Positions 1 to 7,831 of a DNA stretch of 64,000 nt are shown here, one piece after another. The first letter of the stretch is position 1; every line of letters begins with the position of its first letter. The notes under the pieces are model-generated. The model saw only the letters and a list, made by a program, of their open reading frames with translations. It made no database searches and had not been told where the DNA came from. This DNA comes from Myxococcales bacterium (GTDB lineage: Bacteria; Myxococcota_A; Polyangia; Nannocystales; Nannocystaceae). The position numbers and the translations under genes are program-made. Location: the NCBI GenBank assembly GCA_020633295.1, contig JACKDW010000001.1, forward strand, positions 310,001 to 374,000. The letters are read 5' to 3'.

Positions 1-743
1 TCCGGCTCGGGCTTGAGCCGGGACTTGTCCTTGCACTTGCGACAGCCGACCGCGACCGCGACCGACGCCCGCGCTTCGAAGATCGCGGGCGGATCGACCG
101 CGCTCGGATCCTGCAGCCAGAGGCGCAGCACCGTGTTCGCCTGCTCGAAGGAGGGGACGCGCCGGCCGACGTCCTCGAGCAGCGCCGCGTAGCGCTCGTC
201 GCTGTGCAGCTCCTTGAACCGCTTGTCCGCGCGCGAGGCGAACACGCGGTAGAGACAGTCGGGGCAGCCCGCGTCGCGAAATTGCTCGAGCACCGCGAGC
301 GCGGCGTCGAGCTCCTTCGCCGCCGCGAACGCGCCCGCGAGCTCGTAGCGCGCCTCGCCGTGACCCGCGTCGAGCGCGAGGACCTCGGTGAATTGCGTGA
401 TGGCCTCGTCGCGCTGCTTGGCGTTGCTGGCGAGCCGCGCCGCGGCGTCGAAGGCCTCCTGCGCCTGCGCCGCTTTGCTCCCCGGGACCGGCGCCCGATC
501 GATCGCCGGCAACGCCTGGACCGCGCCTAGCGGGCCCTCGAGCGGCTCGGCGGCTGCCGCCGGCTCGTCGGCGGCCGCGGCGGGTTCGGGCGCGCCGGCG
601 CTGGAGCCCGCGTCGACCGGCGCGGGCGGCTCGACGGCCGCGGGCGGCCCCTGACCCGACGGATCGCTCGCGGCGGCGTCGCAGCCGGCGAGCAGCGGCG
701 CGATGATCAGGATCGCGGTCGCGACGGGACGTGCTCGTTTCAT
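1..743 (-). CDS. TPR-like lipoprotein, 3' end outside window
   Basis: The frame stays open from the ATG at 743 to the left edge, giving at least 247 residues with the C-terminus missing. The first 21 residues form a lipoprotein signal (basic start, hydrophobic core, lipobox LAGC with Cys21). An Ala/Pro/Glu-rich linker follows, then alpha-helical sequence resembling tetratricopeptide repeats (residues about 95-200), and two CxxC pairs (CPDC and CRKC) in the visible C-terminal part. It is probably an envelope lipoprotein acting as a protein-binding scaffold; no enzymatic motif is visible. The CxxC pairs could bind metal or form disulfides. No clear promoter hexamer sits next to the start. An AT-rich inverted repeat lies 100-195 bp upstream. 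Confidence 0.8.
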   Translation of the reverse strand, partial: MKRARPVATAILIIAPLLAGCDAAASDPSGQGPPAAVEPPAPVDAGSSAGAPEPAAAADEPAAAAEPLEGPLGAVQALPAIDRAPVPGSKAAQAQEAFDAAARLASNAKQRDEAITQFTEVLALDAGHGEARYELAGAFAAAKELDAALAVLEQFRDAGCPDCLYRVFASRADKRFKELHSDERYAALLEDVGRRVPSFEQANTVLRLWLQDPSAVDPPAIFEARASVAVAVGCRKCKDKSRLKPEP

Positions 744-845
744 GCTCCAGCTCACTCGGGCGCCGCGCGCGACGTCGACGTCACACGGCGCCGCCACACG
801 GCGCCTGCTCCCACTCTACTGGGAACTCGCGCGCCGATAAAGAAG

Positions 846-938
846 TGTCTTTTTAGCCAGGTCGATAGGGTGGCGCCGCGGCCGCGCGAGCGAGCGATGA
901 CGATCTCTCGCGAGCCAACAAACATGACTAAAAAGACA
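846..938. repeat. AT-rich 14-bp inverted repeat pair
   Basis: TGTCTTTTTAGCCA at 846-859 and TGACTAAAAAGACA at 925-938 are inverted copies (13 of 14 match) separated by 65 bp, in the gene-free stretch 744-1038. The A/T tracts stand out sharply from the surrounding GC-rich DNA. Each arm also fits the TGTCY-N4-RGACA motif seen elsewhere in the window. A regulatory role for the lipoprotein gene starting at 743 is inference. Confidence 0.6.
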
Positions 939-989
939 TATTAAACCGGCCCGCGGGCTCGCGGCGCGAGCCGCCGCCCACGACGACGT

Positions 990-1018
990 CGGGCCGAGCT
1001 CCGAGGGAGCCCGGCCCG
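990..1018 (-). terminator. GC-rich hairpin after GST gene
   Basis: A 13-position stem with one mismatch and loop GAG begins 21 nt past the stop of the GST-like gene. There is no strong U-tract, so it may be a weak or Rho-assisted terminator, or a 3'-end stabiliser. Confidence 0.5.
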
Positions 1019-1038
1019 CGCGGCGCGGACGCGCGCCG

Positions 1039-1641
1039 TTATCGGGCGTACCAGGCGACCACTCGCGGGTGACGCCGGACCGCCTCGAACACCCCCATCA
1101 GCCGCGGGAAGCCGCGGAACACGTCGGCCGGGACGTGATCGAGCGTGCCGCTGACGAACCAGTTGAGGAGCACGAACAGCTTGAGGTCGACGACGCTCAG
1201 CGCCTCGCCGGCGACGAACGGGCCGTCGCCGAGCTGACGCTCGACGTTCGCGCCCCAGGTCTGCATCTCGCCTGCGGCCAGCTCCTCGCGGACGCGTCGC
1301 TTCTCGTCGGGGGACAGCCCCAGCGTGCGGGAGATCGCGCCGCGCAGCTCCTCGACCGCGGCCATCAGCGCCTCGTGGCGCGCCGCCTCCCAGTTGTCCT
1401 GGGGGTGCAGCCCGTGCTCACGCCCGATGTAGGTGAGGATCGCGTTGGACTGCGCGAGCACCCCCTTGCCCTCGATCTCGAGGGTCGGGAGGCCGCCGAA
1501 GGGCGTGCTCGGCTTGAGCTCACGCCACGCGGCGCCCTTGATGCGGTTGTCCTCGAAGTCGACGCCCGCGATGAAGTACGCGAGCCTGGCGTCCTCGCCA
1601 CGCCCGGAGAAGTCGAAGTAGGTGAGCCGTGGTTTCGTCAT
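1039..1641 (-). CDS. glutathione S-transferase-like protein
   Basis: 200 residues, the usual GST length. The N-terminal thioredoxin-like half contains YFDFSGRGEDARLA (the Tyr of sigma/alpha-class enzymes near the start), a Pro before the fourth strand (GGLPTLE) and the glutathione-contacting QSNAILTYI at about residues 63-71. The all-helical C-terminal domain follows from about residue 85. It probably conjugates or binds glutathione-type thiols in the cytoplasm; the substrate cannot be told. The ATG at 1641 is preceded by TACAGT at 8 nt and no ribosome site, suggesting a leaderless mRNA. It stands alone, with a terminator-like hairpin behind it. Confidence 0.9.
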   Translation of the reverse strand: MTKPRLTYFDFSGRGEDARLAYFIAGVDFEDNRIKGAAWRELKPSTPFGGLPTLEIEGKGVLAQSNAILTYIGREHGLHPQDNWEAARHEALMAAVEELRGAISRTLGLSPDEKRRVREELAAGEMQTWGANVERQLGDGPFVAGEALSVVDLKLFVLLNWFVSGTLDHVPADVFRGFPRLMGVFEAVRRHPRVVAWYAR

Positions 1642-1649
1642 GTCGCGCG

Positions 1650-1655
1650 ACTGTA
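1650..1655 (-). promoter_or_regulatory. -10 hexamer TACAGT, leaderless type
   Basis: Lies 8 nt before the ATG of the GST-like gene. Confidence 0.55.
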
Positions 1656-1704
1656 GCGCGACAGGCGAGCGGGCTGACAGCCGCCGCGTTCGCCGACGAC
1701 GTGA

Positions 1705-2031
1705 TCAACGACGGACGCCGGCGCCCGAGCTCGAGCGCGTGTCTGCGGTCAGGCAGACGACGCCGCCGCCCGAGACCGCCTTGGCGTCCGCGCCCGTCCG
1801 GCAGACGACGCCGCCGCCCGAGACCGCCCTGGCGTCCGCGCCCGTCCGGCCGACGCCGCCGCCCGAGATCGTCGCCGTGACGGGGAGGCCGACCTTCAGC
1901 GCGTCGGCGCGGATGCCCACGAGCTCGAGCTGACGCGCGTCGAAGCGCCGGAGCGCCCCGTCCTCGGTCTTCAGGGTGCCCGCGCCTGTGCGAGGGTCGA
2001 AGCTGACGATGGTCGCGCGCTGGTCTGCCAT
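1705..2031 (-). CDS. cold-shock-like protein with repeat tail
   Basis: 108 residues. The first half resembles a cold-shock/OB-fold nucleic-acid-binding strand set (ATIVSFDPRTGAGTL followed by FDARQLELVG), but the classic RNP1 and RNP2 aromatic patches are incomplete. From about residue 50 the protein becomes a Gly/Val/Ala repeat (AVSGGGVVCRTGADA-type units) encoded by an in-frame 48-bp tandem repeat. The fold assignment is by resemblance only. AGG-type purines precede the ATG at 2031. A divergent or degraded RNA-binding protein whose tail grew by repeat expansion is the most likely reading. Confidence 0.6.
   Translation of the reverse strand: MADQRATIVSFDPRTGAGTLKTEDGALRRFDARQLELVGIRADALKVGLPVTATISGGGVGRTGADARAVSGGGVVCRTGADAKAVSGGGVVCLTADTRSSSGAGVRR
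1751..1868. repeat. 48-bp tandem repeat inside cold-shock-like gene
   Basis: About 2.5 copies with a 48-bp period (for example GGCGTCCGCGCCCGTCCGG at 1783 and again at 1831). The period is a multiple of three, so the reading frame is kept and each unit adds 16 residues. Confidence 0.8.
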
Positions 2032-2142
2032 GGGGTCACCTGCCTCGCGGCGGCGCCGCGCGGTCGCGGACGCGCGCCGTCGCGCGCCTCGTCTCGAGAG
2101 TATCGAGGCGCGCGACGGCGAGGCAAGCGAGACGGCCGCTCC

Positions 2143-2676
2143 TCAGGCGCGCCCCTCGAGATAGGCCGAGACGCGCGCGACCACGGCGGCGGGCGCCTGC
2201 GGCGGGTCGTTGTCGATGACCAGGTCCCAGGGCCAGGTGAGCGCCTCGCAGCGGCGGTGCATGGCGCGGATCATGTCGTCGGGGATCGCGACCTGACGCG
2301 ACGCGTCCCGCGCGGCGATCCGCCGCGCGCAGGTCTCGAGCCCGGCGCGCACGCGGATGAGGATCACGGGCGCGAGCGCGCGCAGGCGCGCGAGGTAGCG
2401 CGCCGCCCCGTCGAACGCGCCCGTGGTCTCGAGCGCGAGCCGTCTCGTCGTGACGAGCCGCGCGCGCGCCTCCGCGACCGTCGCGTCGAGCACCCCGTCG
2501 ACGTAGGCCTGATCGAGGACGCCGCCGCGCGCCGCGAGCTCACGCCGCGCGACCGCCTCGACGTCGAGGAAGGTCGCGCCGGGCAGCTCGCCGAGCGCGC
2601 GCCCGAGGGTCGTCTTGCCGCTGCCCTTGGGCCCGACGAGCAGGAGGATCGCCGCGCCGACTCGCCGCGCGCTCAC
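2143..2676 (-). CDS. P-loop kinase (shikimate/adenylate kinase-like)
   Basis: 177 residues. Walker A GPKGSGKTT lies at about residues 15-23, followed by a shikimate-kinase-like region (FLDVEAVARREL) and an Arg-rich lid segment (CARRIAARDASRQ). The family transfers phosphate from ATP to a small metabolite; the substrate cannot be assigned. GTG start at 2676, 9 nt after the stop of the SRPBCC gene on the same strand, so the two probably share a transcript driven from the promoter at 3219-3224. Confidence 0.85.
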   Translation of the reverse strand: MSARRVGAAILLLVGPKGSGKTTLGRALGELPGATFLDVEAVARRELAARGGVLDQAYVDGVLDATVAEARARLVTTRRLALETTGAFDGAARYLARLRALAPVILIRVRAGLETCARRIAARDASRQVAIPDDMIRAMHRRCEALTWPWDLVIDNDPPQAPAAVVARVSAYLEGRA

Positions 2677-2685
2677 GGCTGCACC

Positions 2686-3210
2686 TCAGGACATCTCCAC
2701 GCGACGCTTGAGCGCGCGCCCGACCGCGGTGAAGCCCGCGGCGATCTTGGCGCCGTAGAGCGCGAGCACCAGCGGCGTGAGCGGGCCGGCGAAGCGATCG
2801 TGGGTGTAGTAGCGCGTGCCGCCCTCGCGCGGCTCGAGGTACTGCATCCGCTCGGTCCGCAGCGCGCCGCCGGCGAGCCGCAGGCACCACCCGAGCGCGC
2901 GCTCGGGCTCGTACACGCTGAGGCGCTCGACCTGCACGCGCGTGGGCTCGCCGAGCGCGGCGGCGTCCCAGCACAGGTGGAGGTGGACGTCGGCGCCGAG
3001 CTCCCAGGGCGTCGAGAGCTCGACGCGCCGCGTGAACGGGCACCACTCGGGGTACGCCTCGAGCTCGGTGAGCACCGCCCACACGCGCGATCGCGGCGCG
3101 GCGATCTCGACGGGCGGCGCGGCCACGGTGCGCGCGATCCAGCCGGGCAGCGGCGCAGGATCGCGAGGATCGAGCGCGCCGGTGACAGACGAGTGAATGA
3201 GCGCCGACAT
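2686..3210 (-). CDS. SRPBCC-family (START/polyketide cyclase-like) protein
   Basis: 174 residues. The segment VEIAAPRSRVWAVLTELEAY and the following PEWCPF...W are the hallmark start of SRPBCC ligand-binding proteins, and the C-terminal long helix (PLVLALYGAKIAAGF) closes the cavity. It probably binds a hydrophobic ligand; no catalytic residues can be assigned. The ATG at 3210 has TATCGT 8 nt upstream, divergent from the M2 peptidase promoter, so the two genes share a roughly 60-bp control region. First gene of a two-gene transcript with the P-loop kinase. Confidence 0.85.
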   Translation of the reverse strand: MSALIHSSVTGALDPRDPAPLPGWIARTVAAPPVEIAAPRSRVWAVLTELEAYPEWCPFTRRVELSTPWELGADVHLHLCWDAAALGEPTRVQVERLSVYEPERALGWCLRLAGGALRTERMQYLEPREGGTRYYTHDRFAGPLTPLVLALYGAKIAAGFTAVGRALKRRVEMS

Positions 3211-3218
3211 GGGCCCCC

Positions 3219-3224
3219 ACGATA
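3219..3224 (-). promoter_or_regulatory. -10 hexamer TATCGT, leaderless type
   Basis: 8 nt before the ATG of the SRPBCC gene and back-to-back with the promoter of the M2 peptidase. Confidence 0.55.
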
Positions 3225-3258
3225 ACAGCGTTCGTTACGCGCGCCCGGGTAACTCGTG

Positions 3259-3264
3259 TAGCCT
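3259..3264 (+). promoter_or_regulatory. -10 hexamer TAGCCT, leaderless type
   Basis: 7 nt before the ATG of the M2 peptidase gene. Confidence 0.55.
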
Positions 3265-3271
3265 CGACGCG

Positions 3272-5191
3272 ATGGATCGCACCGAGCCCCTCACGCCCCG
3301 ATCGCGCCTGCGGGCGTGGACGCCAGCCGCCGCGCTGCTGACCACCCTGGCGCTGGCCGCCTGTGACTCGAGCGGCGGCGCCGCGAAGGGTCCGCCGGCC
3401 GCCGACGCCAAGCTCGACGCGGCGCGCGAGCCCTCGCCCGACATCCACGCGAGGACCCCCGAGGAGGCCGAGCAGTTCGTCAAGGAGAACGACGCGAAGC
3501 TGCGCGCGCTGTGGGTCGCGGCGGAGTCGCGGGCGTGGGAGCAGGCGACCAACATCACCCCGGAGACCGAGAAGGCCGCGGCCGCGGCCCACGAGGCGGT
3601 GATGGAGTACATCGGCGAGGCCATCCCGCGCGCGCGCTCCTTCGACGGGGTCAAGGTCAGCCCCGCGTCTCGCCGGCAGCTCGACCTGCTGAAGACCGCG
3701 ACCACGCTGCCCGCGCCCGAGGACGCCGAGAGGCGCGCCGAGCTGGCGCGCATCGCGACCGAGATGCAGAGCCTCTACGGCAAGGGCGAGCACTGCGAGA
3801 CCGTGCAGGGCAAGCAGGTCTGCCGCGACCTCGGGCAGCTCAGCGACGTGCTCGTCCAGAGCCGCGATCCGCAGGAGCTCGCGCGCGCGTGGACGGGCTG
3901 GCGCACCGTCTCGCGCGGGGCGATGCGCGAGAAGTACGAGCGCTTCGTCGAGCTCGGCAACGAGGGCGCCCACGCGATCGGCTACGCCGACGTCGGGCAG
4001 CTGTGGCGCTCGATGTACGACATGAGCCCGGAGGCGTTCGAGCGCGAGCTCGAGCGCCTGTGGACGCAGGTGCGGCCGCTGTACGAGCAGCTGCACTGCC
4101 ACGTGCGCGCGACGCTGCGCGAGAAGTACGGCGACGCGGTCGTCAGCGCCGACGGGATGATCCCGGCGCACCTGCTCGGCAACATGTGGGCGCAGGAGTG
4201 GGGCAACATCTACCCGCTGCTCGAGCCCTACGAGGGCCAGCCGAGCATCGACGTGACCGCGGCGCTGCAGCGCGAGGGCTACGACGAGCGCAAGCTGGTC
4301 AAGACCGCGGAGTCGTTCTTCGTCTCGCTCGGGCTCGACCCGCTGCCGGCGACCTTCTGGGAGCGCTCGATGTTCACGAAGCCGCCCGATCGCGACGTCG
4401 TGTGCCACGCGAGCGCGTGGGACGTGACCTACAGCGACGACCTGCGCATCAAGATGTGCATCAAGATCAACATGGAGGATCTGATCACGATCCACCACGA
4501 GCTCGGGCACAACTACTACTATCACTACTACTTCCAGCTGCCGGTGCTGTTTCAGCAGGGCGCGCACGACGGCTTCCACGAGGGCATCGGCGACACGCTC
4601 GCGCTCTCGGTCACGCCCGCGTACCTGCACGAGCTCGGGCTGCTCGCCGCGCCCTCGAGCGACGAGAAGGCGGTGATCAACAAGCAGATGCAGGACGCGC
4701 TCGACAAGATCGCGTTCTTGCCCTTCGGCCTGCTGATCGACAAGTGGCGCTGGGGCGTGTTCTCGGGCTCGATCCAGCCGGCGCGCTACAACGCGGCCTG
4801 GTGGGAGCTGCGCGCGGTCTACCAGGGCGTCGAGCCGCCCGCGCCGCGCAGCGAGGAGGACTTCGACCCGGGCGCGAAGTACCACATCCCCGCGAACACC
4901 CCCTACACGCGCTACTTCCTCGCGCGCATCCTGCAGTTCCAGTTCCACGCGGCGCTGTGCGAGGCCGCCGGGCACAAGGGCCCGCTGCACACCTGCTCGA
5001 TCCACGGGAGCGAGGCCGCGGGCGACAAGCTCCGCGCGATGCTCGAGCTGGGCGCGAGCAAGCCGTGGCCCGACGCGCTCGAGGCCGTCGCCGGCACGCG
5101 GACCATGGACGCGGGCCCGATGCTCCGCTACTTCGAGCCGCTGCAGGGGTACCTCGCCGAGCAGAATCAGGGGCGCGCCTGCGGCTGGTAG
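3272..5191 (+). CDS. M2-family (ACE-like) dipeptidyl carboxypeptidase lipoprotein
   Basis: 639 residues. A lipoprotein signal with lipobox LAAC precedes a linker and an all-helical metallopeptidase domain. The zinc motif HELGH lies at residues 409-413, and Glu437 in HEGIGD falls exactly 28 residues after the first zinc histidine, the spacing of angiotensin-converting enzyme (M2). The enzyme should release C-terminal dipeptides from oligopeptides in the envelope. I chose ATG 3272 because it has TAGCCT 7 nt upstream and begins the signal peptide; upstream in-frame starts overlap the divergent promoter. The stop overlaps by 25 bp the convergent small membrane-protein ORF. Confidence 0.93.
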   Translation: MDRTEPLTPRSRLRAWTPAAALLTTLALAACDSSGGAAKGPPAADAKLDAAREPSPDIHARTPEEAEQFVKENDAKLRALWVAAESRAWEQATNITPETEKAAAAAHEAVMEYIGEAIPRARSFDGVKVSPASRRQLDLLKTATTLPAPEDAERRAELARIATEMQSLYGKGEHCETVQGKQVCRDLGQLSDVLVQSRDPQELARAWTGWRTVSRGAMREKYERFVELGNEGAHAIGYADVGQLWRSMYDMSPEAFERELERLWTQVRPLYEQLHCHVRATLREKYGDAVVSADGMIPAHLLGNMWAQEWGNIYPLLEPYEGQPSIDVTAALQREGYDERKLVKTAESFFVSLGLDPLPATFWERSMFTKPPDRDVVCHASAWDVTYSDDLRIKMCIKINMEDLITIHHELGHNYYYHYYFQLPVLFQQGAHDGFHEGIGDTLALSVTPAYLHELGLLAAPSSDEKAVINKQMQDALDKIAFLPFGLLIDKWRWGVFSGSIQPARYNAAWWELRAVYQGVEPPAPRSEEDFDPGAKYHIPANTPYTRYFLARILQFQFHAALCEAAGHKGPLHTCSIHGSEAAGDKLRAMLELGASKPWPDALEAVAGTRTMDAGPMLRYFEPLQGYLAEQNQGRACGW

Positions 5192-5571
5192 CGCGCGCGC
5201 GCGCCCGGAGATCGACCCGACGACGCGGGCGCGCGAGCTCGCCACAGGCCGTACAGGATCAGCGCGAGCGCGCCCAGCGGGAGTGCGCCGCGGCGCGCGA
5301 GCGCCGGGTCCGGCGCGCGCGCGAGCCCGACGAGCGCCGCGATCAGGATCGCGAGCACCGCCAGCAAGAGCGCGAGCTCGCGCCGACGCGCGACGCCCTG
5401 AGCGCCGCGCGCCGTGACCAGCGCGCGCCTGTACTCGATCTCCGTGATGTCACGCCGAGAGAATGCACGCGGCGGGCCAACGCGAGGGGCCGCGCGCGTG
5501 ACCGCTGCACGACGTTTCTCGGCGAGCGTCCGGGGCGCCGCGACACGGACGCCCCGGCGATCGCAAACCAT
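5167..5571 (-). CDS. possible small two-helix membrane protein
   Basis: 134 codons with a basic N-terminal half and two hydrophobic helices (ELALLLAVLAILIAALVGLA, then PLGALALILYGLW) and a basic tail. The charge and hydrophobicity pattern looks real, but the N-terminal 45 residues look like translated non-coding DNA, so the true start may be internal. It overlaps the 3' end of the M2 gene tail to tail. No family recognised. Confidence 0.45.
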   Translation of the reverse strand: MVCDRRGVRVAAPRTLAEKRRAAVTRAAPRVGPPRAFSRRDITEIEYRRALVTARGAQGVARRRELALLLAVLAILIAALVGLARAPDPALARRGALPLGALALILYGLWRARAPASSGRSPGARARYQPQARP

Positions 5572-5746
5572 GCCATGTCGCGTGCAGCCCCCGCCTTCGC
5601 GCGCGAGCTTCGCGGCCGGTCGTCCGCAGGCGAGCGCGCGCGCGCGGCCGCGGGGCCGCCTCGACTGCGCGGCGCACCACTGCGGCCCGCGCGCGGCGGC
5701 CCTGCGGCCCTGCGGCCGCGGGGCCGCGCGCGTTTCCTGTCCCTCC

Positions 5747-5766
5747 CTGACACCTCGCTGACACCT
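5747..5766. promoter_or_regulatory. CTGACACCT direct repeat, 11-bp period
   Basis: CTGACACCT occurs at 5747-5755 and 5758-5766, one helical turn apart, about 70 bp upstream of the HTH gene at 5834. A candidate operator, by position and spacing only. The rest of 5572-5833 is GC-rich spacer. Confidence 0.35.
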
Positions 5767-5833
5767 TCCTGATCGGCCAGGCGACCGGGTACCCTGGATC
5801 TACCTGGTCTTGGGGACTATCGGGGAGGCGGAC

Positions 5834-6283
5834 ATGGATGCGAGGCGATCAGGAGCAGCGGCCAGTGAGCACGCGGCCGACGAGCAGGCGGCCGACGAGC
5901 AGGGCTTCGTGGGCGTCGACGAGATGGAGCTGGCCGAGGACGACGCCCGGGCGCTCGCGGACCTCGTGGACCTCGACGATCTCGAGGACCTCGAAGACGA
6001 GGACGACGAGGACGACGACCGCGACGAGGACGACGACCGCGACGAGCAGGCCGAGGACGAGCCCGGGCTCGCGGAGCTCGAGGACGGGGACCCGTCGCCG
6101 CTGATGACCGCGACCCAGGTCGCGGAGCGGATGAAGCGCACGCGCAGCGCCGTCTACGACCGGGTCTACCGCGGGCAGATGCCGGGCGTGCTGTACATCG
6201 GCCGCAGCGTGTTCTTCCGCAAGCAGGAGATCCTGCCGTGGCTGACCAAGTGGGAGCAGGAGCACCCGGAGGAATTCCCGTAG
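5834..6283 (+). CDS. acidic N-terminus plus HTH_17/excisionase-like DNA-binding protein
   Basis: 149 residues. The first half is extremely acidic, with Asp/Glu runs around residues 40-85. The second half is a winged helix of the excisionase/MerR-like HTH_17 type: LMTATQVAERMKRTRSAVYD gives the helix-turn-helix and YIGRSVFFRKQEILPWL the wing and last helix. This architecture suggests a DNA-binding regulator whose acidic tail contacts other proteins or mimics DNA. ATG 5834 is preceded by GGGGAGG with 5-nt spacing, better than the upstream TTG at 5810. The gene sits convergent to the FHA activator, separated by an 11-bp repeat array. Confidence 0.85.
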   Translation: MDARRSGAAASEHAADEQAADEQGFVGVDEMELAEDDARALADLVDLDDLEDLEDEDDEDDDRDEDDDRDEQAEDEPGLAELEDGDPSPLMTATQVAERMKRTRSAVYDRVYRGQMPGVLYIGRSVFFRKQEILPWLTKWEQEHPEEFP

Positions 6284-6319
6284 GTCCTCTCGGACAGCCG
6301 GGCTGACGCGCCGCAGCCG

Positions 6320-6375
6320 CCCGCCGCTCAGCCGCCGCTCAGCCGCCGCTCAGCCGCCGCTCAGCCGCCGCTCAG
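6320..6375. repeat. 11-bp tandem repeat (GCCGCCGCTCA)n
   Basis: About five copies fill the gap between the HTH gene and the FHA activator gene; the last copy supplies the stop codon of the activator (6372-6374). The period is not a multiple of three. Confidence 0.8.
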
Positions 6376-7748
6376 CCCTTCTTGAGGCCGTACTGCTTGA
6401 GCTTGGCCGAGAAGGTCCGGAGCGGCATGCCGATCAGCGCGGCCGCGTGCTTCTGCACGCCGCCCGCACGCTCGAGCGCCTCGATCATGCGCGCGCGCTC
6501 GAGCGCCTTGAGCTCCTCGGCCAGCGGCGGGCGCTCGTCGGGCGTCGGCTCGGGCGCGCCCTCCGGCTCCTGCTCCGGCTCTGACTCGCGCTGAGGGCCA
6601 ACGCCGGCGATCACCGCCGACTCTCGCAGGCGCTCGCGGATGTCGCGGGCCTCGATCGTCTCGCCGGGGATCGCCGCGACGAGGTACTCGGCGAGGTTGC
6701 GCAGCTCGCGAACGTTGCCCGGCCACGGGTGCCCGAGCAGCAGACGCACGGCGCCGGGCCCGAACTGCGGCGGCGCGCGGCCGATCCGCGCGCTCGCCTG
6801 CTCGAGGAACGCGCTGGCGAGCACGGGGACCTCGTGCACTCGCTCGCGCAGCGGCGGGATCTCGACCGGCGCGCTGGCGAGGCGGAAGTACAGGTCGCGG
6901 CGGAAGCCGCCGGACTCGACCTCGACCGCGAGGTCGCGGTTGGTCGCCGCGACGACGCGGACGTCGACCTCGCGCGGGCGCGCGGCGCCGACCGGCGTGA
7001 TCAGCCCGTCCTCGAGCACGCGCAGCAGCTTGGCCTGCGTCGCCGGCGGCAGCTCGCCGAGCTCGTCGAGGAAGAGCGTGCCGCCGCCTGCCCGTTCGAA
7101 CAGGCCCTCGCGCGCGCCCGCGGCCCCCGTGAACGCGCCGCGCACGTGCCCGAACAGCTCGCTCTCGACGAGCGTCTGCGGGATCGCGGCGCAGTTGACC
7201 GCGACGAAGGGGCCGGCGGCGCGGCTCGACCAGTGGTGCACGGCGTAGGCCGCGTGCTCCTTGCCGACGCCGGTCTCGCCGCGGATCAGCACGGGGAGCT
7301 CGCTGGCCGCGAGCCGCCGGATCAGCTCGAACACGCGCGCCATGACCGGCGCGGCGATCAGCACGACGCGCTCGCCCAGCTCGATGCGCGTGGGCGCGAC
7401 GCTCTGCGCCGCCTCGACCGTCTGCGTCTCCTCGGCCTCGTCGGCGTGCAGCACCAGCGTCGCGCCGCCGATCGAGATGACGTCGCCCGACGCCAGCGGC
7501 CGCTCGCCGTTGCGGAGCAGGCGCTTGCCGTTGACGCGCGTGCCGTTGCGCCCGCCGAGGTCGACGATGCGGACGCGCCGGCGCTCGACGATCAGCTCGG
7601 CGTGCTGGCGCGAGACCGCCTTGTCGTCGAGGCGGATCGCGGCCTGCTGGCCGCGGCCGATCGTGAGCGCGCCGTCGTCCGGGAGCGCGCGCGTGCTCGC
7701 GCGGTCCCGGGTGACGATCTGCAGGTAGATCTTGGCGCTGTCGGGCAT
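6372..7748 (-). CDS. FHA-domain sigma-54-dependent activator (enhancer-binding protein)
   Basis: 458 residues. The N-terminal FHA domain (about 25-100; GRGQQAAIRL, SRQHAEL, NGTRVNGKRL) reads phosphothreonine signals. It is followed by a complete AAA+ sigma-54 interaction domain: Walker A GETGVGKE at 157-164, ELFGH, the sigma-54-contacting GAFTGA loop at 204-209, Walker B GTLFLDEL at 223-230. A Fis-type HTH closes the protein (about 415-458, with KHAAALIGMPLRTFSAKL). It should open sigma-54 promoters after Ser/Thr kinase input; a kinase gene lies 2.3 kb away and sigma-54 promoters at 50.3-50.5 kb, but linking them is inference. ATG at 7748; TAGGAT lies 15 nt upstream. Confidence 0.95.
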   Translation of the reverse strand: MPDSAKIYLQIVTRDRASTRALPDDGALTIGRGQQAAIRLDDKAVSRQHAELIVERRRVRIVDLGGRNGTRVNGKRLLRNGERPLASGDVISIGGATLVLHADEAEETQTVEAAQSVAPTRIELGERVVLIAAPVMARVFELIRRLAASELPVLIRGETGVGKEHAAYAVHHWSSRAAGPFVAVNCAAIPQTLVESELFGHVRGAFTGAAGAREGLFERAGGGTLFLDELGELPPATQAKLLRVLEDGLITPVGAARPREVDVRVVAATNRDLAVEVESGGFRRDLYFRLASAPVEIPPLRERVHEVPVLASAFLEQASARIGRAPPQFGPGAVRLLLGHPWPGNVRELRNLAEYLVAAIPGETIEARDIRERLRESAVIAGVGPQRESEPEQEPEGAPEPTPDERPPLAEELKALERARMIEALERAGGVQKHAAALIGMPLRTFSAKLKQYGLKKG

Positions 7749-7816
7749 CGCGAGTCCGCGCGCATCCTAGCAGACCCGCCGCGCGCGCGTCTCGGCACGG
7801 CGCGCCGCCGACCCGC

Positions 7817-7822
7817 TACGAT
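7817..7822 (+). promoter_or_regulatory. -10 hexamer TACGAT
   Basis: 9 nt before the ATG at 7832; divergent from TAGGAT (7764-7769) of the FHA activator. Confidence 0.5.
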
Positions 7823-7831
7823 GTCGAGGCC

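Noticed and set aside
2540..5245. 901-codon minus-strand open frame
   Set aside because: It is antisense to the clear M2 peptidase and SRPBCC genes; composition is Arg/Ala/Leu-rich without domains, typical of GC-rich shadow frames.
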